The notes below the pieces were generated by a model. The model was not told the origin of the DNA. It saw only the letters and a program-made list of their open reading frames with translations, and ran no database searches. A program made the translations under genes and the position numbers. A stretch of DNA of 64,000 nucleotides from JAUMBM01 sp964645715. GTDB taxonomy: Bacteria; Bacteroidota; Bacteroidia; Chitinophagales; Saprospiraceae. Positions 53,667-60,487 of the stretch are shown here, piece by piece. The stretch covers positions 6,708 to 70,707 of the forward strand of contig CAZYAO010000017.1 in NCBI GenBank assembly GCA_964645715.1, read 5' to 3'. Every line of letters starts with the position of its first letter. Positions within the stretch are counted from its first letter, which is position 1.

Positions 53667-55778
53667 ATGGCCAATAAAATCGTAGAACTCAAAGTTGAAG
53701 GCATGGACTGTAACAACTGTGCCAACAGCATTGCCCGATTTCTGGAACGCAAGGGTATGGAGGAGGTGTTCGTAAGCTTCCAGACCAAGGAGGTTCGTTT
53801 CCGAAGGAATGATGATCTGCTGCCGCTGCCTGAGGCGGTACAGGGTATCCAGCGTTTGGGGTATACGGTAGTGGACGATGGCCAGCCTAAGCCTTTTTGG
53901 AATCTTGAGCGTCGCTTGCTCTTGTCTGCCGTTTTTACAAGCCCTTTGCTTTTGTCACACTTACTGATGGCTGTAGGTCTTCATGCTGCCTGGATGCACA
54001 ATGGCTGGGTTCAGCTGGCATTGACGGCGCCGGTCTACCTGGTTGGGGGACTTCACTTTGTGCGCTCAGCTGTGAGCAGCTTGCGGTCTGGCGTACCCAA
54101 TATGGACGTGCTCATTGCGGTGGGCAGTACGGCTGCACTGGTCTACAGTCTGGTTGGTCTGCTGCTCCAGCAGCCTGATTATTACTTTTTTGAGACGGCT
54201 GCGTCGATTATCACCTTGGTGCTGTTGGGCAATTGGCTCGAGCATCGGGCGGTTGCACAAACAACAACTGCTATCGCTGAGCTTACATCGCTGCAGGCGC
54301 CGGTGGCGCGCAAATGGACGCCCTCGGGGGCGCTGGTAAGTCTGCCAGTCGATCAGGTTAGAGCTGGCGATATACTACAGGTGTATGAGGGGGACAAAAT
54401 TCCGGCGGATGGCCGGGTGCTAGAGGGTGCCGGACAGGTGGATGAATCAATGCTCACCGGTGAAAGTCTGGCAGTGGACAAAAGAACAGGTGACAGTGTG
54501 ATCGGAGCCAGTGTGTTGGTGGGGGGGAATCTGCGCATCGAGGTATCAGCTGCAGGGCGTGATACGGTGCTCAGCAGAATGATCGAATTGGTCAAAACGG
54601 CTCAACAGGATAAACCTCCGATTCAGCGATTGGCAGATCGTATCAGTGCTGTTTTTGTTCCCGTTGTACTGCTGATTTCGCTGGCAACACTTTTGCTTGC
54701 TTATTGGGTTTTCGGGCTTGGCTTTCAACAGGCACTGCTCAATGCAATCGCAGTACTGGTCATTTCTTGTCCTTGTGCCATGGGACTGGCTACGCCTACA
54801 GCTGTCATGGTGGGGGTCGGAAGGCTCGCACGTCAGGGGATTCTCATAAAGGGCGGGCAGACAATAGAAATTTTTTCACGTATACGCCGATTTGTGTTCG
54901 ATAAAACAGGGACACTGACCAATGGCAATTTCGATGTCCGCAATGTTAATTATCTCGGCAACAATCAGCAAGAGGTCAATGCAGTGCTGTATGCTATGGA
55001 GGGGCATTCTAATCATCCCATCGCACATTCGCTGCTGAAGTGGCTGAGTCTGCAGCCAAAAGAGGGGGGCGTATTGCTCAGGGAGATTCGCGAGGATAAG
55101 GGGGTAGGTCTCTCAGCGACCGACGGTATGGGACGGATTTATCAGCTGGGTTCCGCAAGGATTCTTCCCAAAGGTATGGTCGTGCCATCCGGACAGGTGT
55201 ATTTGCTGCGCGATGGTGAATTGTTGGCAGTGGTGGAACTCATGGATGAACTCAAGGAGGAGGCTGCGGAGGTGATTGGTTATTTGCAAAAACACGGACT
55301 CGAAACCGTTGTGCTGAGCGGGGATACCGTGGACAAAACGCGTGATGTCGCCCAGGCACTGTCAATAGATGAATTTTATGGTGCGCAGCTTCCTGAAGAT
55401 AAGCTTAGTCAAATTTCTGCATTGAGCGGAGAGAAACCAACAGCTATGGTAGGTGACGGGGTTAATGACGCTCCTGCATTGGCGCGCGCCACGCTGGGTG
55501 TTTCCCTGAGTAACGCCAGTCAGGCTGCAATAGAATCGGCTCAGGTGGTTCTGCTCAATGGCCGGCTGGATGCACTGCCCAAAGCCATAGGTATTGCTCG
55601 TGCAACTGTACTGACAATTAAACAAAATCTCTTCTGGGCGTTTATATACAACATCGTTGCCATACCCGTAGCCGCTATGGGATATTTGAACCCAATGTGG
55701 GGCGCGTTGTTTATGGCATTCTCGGATGTTGTAGTTATTGGCAATTCCATCCGGCTGAAGTATAAACGCATTGATTAA
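53667..55778 (+). CDS. copA: Copper-translocating P-type ATPase
   Basis: This 703-residue P1B ATPase exports Cu(I). One N-terminal heavy-metal domain has GMDCNNC (Cys15, Cys18). The transmembrane CPC motif SCPCAMGLATP (near 368), the phosphorylation site DKTGTLTNG (Asp412), the SNHPIA motif (near 450) and GDGVNDAPAL (near 597) are all present. CPC with these flanking residues points to the Cu(I)/Ag(I) subgroup. No CsoR/CueR regulator or copper chaperone gene is adjacent. A lipoprotein gene starts 17 bases after its stop. Confidence 0.95.
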   Translation: MANKIVELKVEGMDCNNCANSIARFLERKGMEEVFVSFQTKEVRFRRNDDLLPLPEAVQGIQRLGYTVVDDGQPKPFWNLERRLLLSAVFTSPLLLSHLLMAVGLHAAWMHNGWVQLALTAPVYLVGGLHFVRSAVSSLRSGVPNMDVLIAVGSTAALVYSLVGLLLQQPDYYFFETAASIITLVLLGNWLEHRAVAQTTTAIAELTSLQAPVARKWTPSGALVSLPVDQVRAGDILQVYEGDKIPADGRVLEGAGQVDESMLTGESLAVDKRTGDSVIGASVLVGGNLRIEVSAAGRDTVLSRMIELVKTAQQDKPPIQRLADRISAVFVPVVLLISLATLLLAYWVFGLGFQQALLNAIAVLVISCPCAMGLATPTAVMVGVGRLARQGILIKGGQTIEIFSRIRRFVFDKTGTLTNGNFDVRNVNYLGNNQQEVNAVLYAMEGHSNHPIAHSLLKWLSLQPKEGGVLLREIREDKGVGLSATDGMGRIYQLGSARILPKGMVVPSGQVYLLRDGELLAVVELMDELKEEAAEVIGYLQKHGLETVVLSGDTVDKTRDVAQALSIDEFYGAQLPEDKLSQISALSGEKPTAMVGDGVNDAPALARATLGVSLSNASQAAIESAQVVLLNGRLDALPKAIGIARATVLTIKQNLFWAFIYNIVAIPVAAMGYLNPMWGALFMAFSDVVVIGNSIRLKYKRID

Positions 55779-55794
55779 TTCTAAGTCTGCCTAT

Positions 55795-56730
55795 ATGAAA
55801 ACATACCCGCTGCTCGCACTTGCGTGCCTTTCTTTTGTTTTTTGGAGTTGTGAGGAAGAATTTATTCCGCCAGTTGTTGATACGGTCGATGAGCTGGTGG
55901 TAGAGGGGTATATTGAGGCAGGCGATGAGCCTGCGCCTGCTATCGTCTTTCTGAGCCGAAGCTTCCCCTTTTTTAGCCGATTGAGCGCTGAGCAATTGGC
56001 CAATGCCTATGTCAGAGGCGCAAAGGTAACTGTGTCCGATGGTAGTAAAACGGTGCAGCTTACAGAGATTTGTCTGAATGATCTCCCCGCGAGCTTACAG
56101 GATCAGGTGGCTGCATGGCTAGGCTTTGATGCCGATAGTCTGTTATTTAATATTTGTGCCTACGTGGATGTGGCCAATGAGTTGCCCGCACAGACAGGCA
56201 AAACCTACAGTTTGCGCATCGAGGCAGCAGGAAAAATTCTGACAGCGAGTACAACTATTCCCGAACGGGCTGTTATAGACAGTGTCTATTTTACACCACC
56301 TCCGGGTAAACCCAATGATACGCTCGCTCAATGTCTTGTGAGTATGCAGGATCCTCCGGGTATACCCAATTTTTATCGCTACTTTACGTCAACCAACGGA
56401 GGACCGTTAAGACCGCCTTTCGGTTCTGTGACAGATGACCGCCTCTTTGATGGTCAAAGCTTTACCTTCCCGCTTCCCAAGGCAGAGTCGCGTACGGCTG
56501 ATTTTGATTTTGAGACTTTTGGACTTTACCGCCGGGGAGATGAGGTAGTCATCAAGTTTGCTAATATCGATCAGGATCACTACAACTTTTGGAGCACACT
56601 CGAGTTCAATGCTGCCAACCAAGGGCCGTTTTCTACTTATACGCGGGTCGATCACAATATTCAGGGGGGCATTGGTATATGGGGTGGACTAAATGTGCGT
56701 TATATTCGCACCATCGTCCCCGAAAACTGA
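55795..56730 (+). CDS. DUF4249 lipoprotein
   Basis: This 311-residue protein has a lipoprotein signal (hydrophobic segment then FVFWSC, lipidated Cys expected at residue 18) and a beta-rich body typical of DUF4249, a Bacteroidota envelope family. Segments such as LVVEGYIEAGDEPAPAIVFLSRS and YSLRIEAAGKILTASTTIPE fit the family. DUF4249 genes usually sit beside a TonB-dependent receptor; here the neighbour is copA, 16 bases upstream, so co-transcription is likely. The role is unknown. Confidence 0.8.
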   Translation: MKTYPLLALACLSFVFWSCEEEFIPPVVDTVDELVVEGYIEAGDEPAPAIVFLSRSFPFFSRLSAEQLANAYVRGAKVTVSDGSKTVQLTEICLNDLPASLQDQVAAWLGFDADSLLFNICAYVDVANELPAQTGKTYSLRIEAAGKILTASTTIPERAVIDSVYFTPPPGKPNDTLAQCLVSMQDPPGIPNFYRYFTSTNGGPLRPPFGSVTDDRLFDGQSFTFPLPKAESRTADFDFETFGLYRRGDEVVIKFANIDQDHYNFWSTLEFNAANQGPFSTYTRVDHNIQGGIGIWGGLNVRYIRTIVPEN

Positions 56731-56783
56731 AGCGATGGATAGGAGGACGGTTATTTATTGATTAATCTACTTTGTGACTAAGC

Positions 56784-57125
56784 ATGGCAACGGAAGAAGT
56801 AAAGTCTAGCAGCGAAATTGTAATTACAGTCGGACTCAATGAGGATAAATTGCCCGTGCAGCTCCAATGGCAGGCGCAGTCGGGTCAATTGGGAGACTGC
56901 AAAGCACTACTGCTTTCCTTGTTTGATCGGGAAACCAAAGAGACGCTCAAAATTGATCTTTGGACACTGGACATGGAAATCATTGAAATGGATCGCTTTA
57001 TGTTTTCAACGCTGCGGGCATTGGCTGATACCTATTTCAAAGCTACTTCAAATAAAGAGCTATCTGCTGATTTTCAGCGATTTGTTCAGTATTTTGGGGA
57101 GCAAACGGAAATCATCAAGCCTTGA
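56784..57125 (+). CDS. gldC: Gliding motility protein GldC
   Basis: This 113-residue cytoplasmic protein matches GldC: SEIVITVGLNEDKLPVQLQW near the start, ALLLSLFDRETKETLKIDLWTLDMEIIEMDRF in the middle and a short helical tail. GldC is required in Flavobacterium for efficient gliding; its molecular role is unclear, and homologues also occur in non-gliding Bacteroidota. Its stop overlaps the start of the next gene by one base (TGATG), showing coupling. Confidence 0.88.
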   Translation: MATEEVKSSSEIVITVGLNEDKLPVQLQWQAQSGQLGDCKALLLSLFDRETKETLKIDLWTLDMEIIEMDRFMFSTLRALADTYFKATSNKELSADFQRFVQYFGEQTEIIKP

Positions 57126-57487
57126 TGCTGGTGCTTTGGGTGGCAGCGGCAACCATTTTGTATCCGCTGTTCCCGCCCGCTGTACAGTGGCTGGATCCGT
57201 TGACGCACGATTTTGGCAGTATTCCCGCTAATGTGGAGGTGAGGCACGACTTTCGCTTTCTGAATACCGGCACCGAACCGGTCCTGATTGATAATGTCCG
57301 TACTGATTGTGGATGTACAGCTCCTGATTGGAAGGATGAACCAGTACTTCCCGGCGCCGTGGGTGTTGTGACTGTCTACTATGATGCGCATGACAAGGGT
57401 TATTTTCTGAAACCGGTCAAGGTATTTTTACGCGGCCGACGAAAGGCCGTGATTCTCTATATTGAAGGGGATGTCATTGCACGATAA
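57125..57487 (+). CDS. DUF1573 domain protein, membrane-anchored or exported
   Basis: This 120-residue protein has an N-terminal hydrophobic segment (LVLWVAAATILYPLF) and a DUF1573 domain with the family's THDFGSIPANVEVRHDFRFLNTG and the cysteine pair in DCGCTAP. DUF1573 is an Ig-like fold common in exported Bacteroidota proteins, with unknown role. The ATG at 57125 shares its A with the gldC stop codon. A TTG three bases earlier is possible. Confidence 0.8.
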   Translation: MLVLWVAAATILYPLFPPAVQWLDPLTHDFGSIPANVEVRHDFRFLNTGTEPVLIDNVRTDCGCTAPDWKDEPVLPGAVGVVTVYYDAHDKGYFLKPVKVFLRGRRKAVILYIEGDVIAR

Positions 57488-57584
57488 GTGCCTGGCTAAA
57501 GTGAGTGTCTGTCCGTTGTCACCGGTTTTGATACCGTTTTGTCATCAAAAAAGGCTGGTTCATCACCAACTGCCAAGTATTTTC

Positions 57585-57615
57585 TTTGTCAGAACACTGC
57601 AATATTATACCTTTG
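57585..57615 (+). promoter_or_regulatory. Orphan promoter: TTTG, 19 bases, TACCTTTG
   Basis: TTTG (57585-57588) and TACCTTTG (57608-57615) are separated by exactly 19 bases, the best full Bacteroidota promoter match in the window. No plus-strand protein gene lies downstream. An inverted repeat TTGTGT-CCA-ACACAA covers the end of the -7 box and the expected start point. Confidence 0.6.
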
Positions 57616-57621
57616 TGTCCA

Positions 57622-57690
57622 ACACAAGGGGGAACGATTGTCAGGGGAATTCTGTTATGGAGCCCCTGGCAATTCTTACTTTATAAGCTA
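57622..57690 (+). ncRNA. Candidate small RNA or antisense transcript toward the wbqC-like gene
   Basis: Downstream of the orphan promoter, ATTGTCAGGGG (57637-57647) pairs with CCCCTGGCAAT (57663-57673), one G-T pair. No T-rich terminator is evident, so a transcript could continue antisense into the wbqC-like gene. The end coordinate is a guess. Confidence 0.3.
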
Positions 57691-57713
57691 TATTTAATTG
57701 CATTTGTCCAATA

Positions 57714-58373
57714 CTATACAGTCGCGGGTAAGCTCGTGCTAGATTCCCCTACGTCAATAGGATTCTGTCTGAGATAACTAGCTGCGGCTGGTCCCATGCA
57801 AAAGAGGAGATCCAGTATACTCAGATCCGGAATAAATCCATGCTTGTCTGCAAAGACCTGCGAATAAGGTGGGGTGTCGTTGCAGAGGCTACGAGGACTT
57901 ATGCGGTCTCTCCAGTCATAAATGTCTCCCGATATGCGCTGGTAAACATGTGTTTGAGTTAGCTGGGGCTGATCGGTCCAACGCAGCAGGCGAAAGCTTG
58001 TGTGTAGCGCAGCCATATTGAGATCCCACAATTTTTCGTATCCGACAAACAGTAGTTCGCGAATATCATCGGCATAGTGGATAAAAAAGGGTGCACTGCC
58101 ATAGGCAGTTTGTATGCTTCGCCAGCTGTTGAGCGGCCAGTTTTCGGTATAAGAAAGTTTTACCTCCTGTATGGGAAGTGACTGGTGCTTACCTTTTTGA
58201 AGCGGTATGCTCAGTCGCTGTATGCCATTGGGTCCTGCCAGCAGACAGCGATTGCGATAACCTCCTTTTTGGTAGTGCTCCTGAGCTTCCAGCTGAATTA
58301 CGGAGGCCGATGCCATCAGCCTGTAGTATTGTAGGGCGCCAAAAAACGGCAATTCAGTACAAACAGCAACCAT
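57714..58373 (-). CDS. WbqC family protein
   Basis: This 219-residue protein resembles the WbqC family: PFFGALQYYRLM at the start, YRNRCLLAGPNGIQRLSIPLQKG, a PLNSWRSIQTAYGSAPFF segment and a C-terminal DLLFCMGP. WbqC-like proteins occur in polysaccharide or sugar-modification loci, but their biochemistry is poorly known. The ATG at 58373 matches the family start; an upstream extension to 58493 would overlap corA. It begins 35 bases after corA ends on the same strand. Confidence 0.8.
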   Translation of the reverse strand: MVAVCTELPFFGALQYYRLMASASVIQLEAQEHYQKGGYRNRCLLAGPNGIQRLSIPLQKGKHQSLPIQEVKLSYTENWPLNSWRSIQTAYGSAPFFIHYADDIRELLFVGYEKLWDLNMAALHTSFRLLRWTDQPQLTQTHVYQRISGDIYDWRDRISPRSLCNDTPPYSQVFADKHGFIPDLSILDLLFCMGPAAASYLRQNPIDVGESSTSLPATV

Positions 58374-58408
58374 GGTAAATGGAATGAGTAGGCAGTAGCT
58401 GCCAATGG

Positions 58409-59356
58409 TTAAAACATTTTTTTGCGCTGAAAGTACCAGGCCAATAGCATGCTGGTTGATAGAGAGACTACAATGATGATATAGGCAGCCCAAGGGTTAC
58501 TCATGCCTGGCAGGCGTACATTCATGCCAAAAAAACTGGCAATGAGCGTGGGAACCATAAGAATGATGGTTATCAGCGTCAGCCGTCGGATAGTAATATT
58601 CAGGTTATTGGAAATAATGGAACCATAAGCGTCCATGGTTCCGCTCAGGATGTTAGAGTATACATTGGCCATACCAAGTGCTTGGCTATTGTCAATGATT
58701 ATATCTTCAAAAACATCCGCTTTGTCCTCGTCATCGCGGACCTGCAGAAAATCTGTACGCTTCATTTTCATCATGAGAAGCTCGTTCTCGCTGAGGGTAT
58801 TCAGAAAGTAAACCAGTGATTTTTCGATGCTGAGCAATAGTTTGAGTTCCCGGTTGCGGCTGCTGTCGTAGAGCTCCTGTTCAATAAGGTCGCGTTTCAA
58901 GTTTAGCTTTTTCAGACAGGTAAGAAATCGATAGACATTCTGTTCCATAATCTGTAGGACAAACATACTCTCGTCCAGTGGATCAAAATTTCGTACACGA
59001 TCGTCAAGGAATAGCTGGATAATCGGGTTTTCAAAAGCGGTGATGGTAATTACATGGTCAAGGGTCAGGATAATACCCAGTGGAGCTGTAATATATATAG
59101 CGTCATTTTCCTCTTCTGCTTCATTCAGAATAGGTGTATTGAGAACGATGAGTCTTACATCTTCATCCTTCTCGTAGCGAGATCTTTCATCAATATCAAG
59201 GGAGTCCGTAAGAAAATCCAGGGGCAACTCGAAGCTTGCAGCCACCTCTTCCAGCTCTTCGTGGCTGAAGGGGGGGCTGATGTTGACCCAGCACCGCGGC
59301 TCGGGCACCTCCAGCTCTCTGAGCCGGCCGTCAAACTTGGCGTAGTAACGAACCAT
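58409..59356 (-). CDS. corA: CorA-family divalent cation transporter
   Basis: This 315-residue transporter has a large cytoplasmic N-terminal domain, a long helix and two C-terminal membrane helices. The signature GMN lies in FFGMNVRLPG at the end of the first helix. CorA proteins form pentameric channels for Mg2+ or Co2+. A TATGTTTG promoter box lies 25 bases upstream. The wbqC-like gene follows closely. Confidence 0.94.
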   Translation of the reverse strand: MVRYYAKFDGRLRELEVPEPRCWVNISPPFSHEELEEVAASFELPLDFLTDSLDIDERSRYEKDEDVRLIVLNTPILNEAEEENDAIYITAPLGIILTLDHVITITAFENPIIQLFLDDRVRNFDPLDESMFVLQIMEQNVYRFLTCLKKLNLKRDLIEQELYDSSRNRELKLLLSIEKSLVYFLNTLSENELLMMKMKRTDFLQVRDDEDKADVFEDIIIDNSQALGMANVYSNILSGTMDAYGSIISNNLNITIRRLTLITIILMVPTLIASFFGMNVRLPGMSNPWAAYIIIVVSLSTSMLLAWYFQRKKMF

Positions 59357-59381
59357 AATTTTCCGCTGGATTTGACCACTG

Positions 59382-59389
59382 CAAACATA
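59382..59389 (-). promoter_or_regulatory. Promoter box TATGTTTG for corA
   Basis: This is a TAnnTTTG match on the minus strand, 25 bases before the corA ATG. Confidence 0.45.
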
Positions 59390-59488
59390 AGGTTTTTCTG
59401 GCAGTAATTGACTACAGATGCAGCGTGTGAATGCTTGTCCGACGGGATTAGCTGTATGAAAGGCGGCTTACTTGTCTCCAGGACAACA

Positions 59489-60232
59489 TCATATTCGCCG
59501 TCTCAATAGCTGCCAGGCTAAAAATCCACCAATTAGGTCAATTAGTATATGAATGAGTATGTTGATCCACAGCGACTGGGTGTACAGAAACAGGAAGCCC
59601 AGTGCAATTGACAGGCCGCAGATTTTGATGACGGCTTGCCAGCCTTGGTATACATGTATCAATCCAAAAATCAGCGCTGTAAATACAACAGCCAGCGTTC
59701 TGGACGGATCCGCGAAAGATAAGTGAAATTCAAAATAGCGAATCAGGTAGGCCCGGAAGATAATTTCTTCACAGACGCCTGCAGTAATGGCCACGGAGAC
59801 AAAATGAAAAAACTCGTAGCCGTCGGCGGGTAAAAAGCCTATCTTCGAGGCCAGTTCTTCCCTATTTTGCTGCCGGCCGCTAACGGTACGTAGTTCCCAC
59901 GCCATATCGGCAACATAAAGTGCGATGAAGCCAGCAGCTGCCAACCAAATAATGGGCCCTGCCGTGATACGGGCAGTCAGCCCAAGGTCAACAATATCGC
60001 GACCCCATCCATACCAATTCACAAGTACCACTGCTGCCAGCAGCCACATCCATAGATTATTGCTCCAATACAGGCTGCGCTTGGTGCGGCTGTCAAGCGA
60101 AATTCCCTCTAGTAAATCGCTGCCACCCATAATCGACCGGACAGGCAATAACAGTGTGAGAAATAATATTAGCAAATGATCTGTCCAATACCAGGATATC
60201 ATACTGAGCCGGATGGTGTCCGCCAGGGACAC
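59489..60232 (-). CDS. CPBP-family intramembrane glutamic endopeptidase
   Basis: This 247-residue membrane protein has about seven helices and the three CPBP (Abi, Rce1-like) motifs: EEIIFR (Glu155, Glu156, Arg160), FGLIH (His193) and HILID near 227. The family includes CAAX-prenyl-protease relatives and bacteriocin-immunity proteins; the substrate is unknown. The start is uncertain: GTG at 60232 or ATG at 60202 (MISWYW). A TAGTTTTG box at 60256-60263 upstream suits either. Confidence 0.85.
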   Translation of the reverse strand: MSLADTIRLSMISWYWTDHLLILFLTLLLPVRSIMGGSDLLEGISLDSRTKRSLYWSNNLWMWLLAAVVLVNWYGWGRDIVDLGLTARITAGPIIWLAAAGFIALYVADMAWELRTVSGRQQNREELASKIGFLPADGYEFFHFVSVAITAGVCEEIIFRAYLIRYFEFHLSFADPSRTLAVVFTALIFGLIHVYQGWQAVIKICGLSIALGFLFLYTQSLWINILIHILIDLIGGFLAWQLLRRRI

Positions 60233-60378
60233 ATAGGTGATATAAGATAGGATGGCAAAACTACAACAACATTTCGCAAATCTATCGTATAATTGTGGTT
60301 CGGTACTCGGGTGGCCTCAGCCTCGCAGACAATTTTTCTGTTCGGTTGCTTACAGGTTGCAGGTGTCTCAAAGAGCTT

Positions 60379-60400
60379 TTTGGTGGCACATGCCGCCAAA
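60379..60400. repeat. Short T-stem-A palindrome between divergent genes
   Basis: The arms TTTGGTGGC (60379-60387) and GCCGCCAAA (60392-60400), one T-G pair, enclose ACAT. It matches the apex of the longer family members. It lies upstream of both neighbours, so it is not a terminator for an annotated gene. Confidence 0.5.
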
Positions 60401-60487
60401 GAATACCCTGTGACAGCCTTCATGTAGGTAACTGTCTATGGATAATCACGGCAGCCGCGACTTTTGGTAAAATTTTGACAGGACTGA

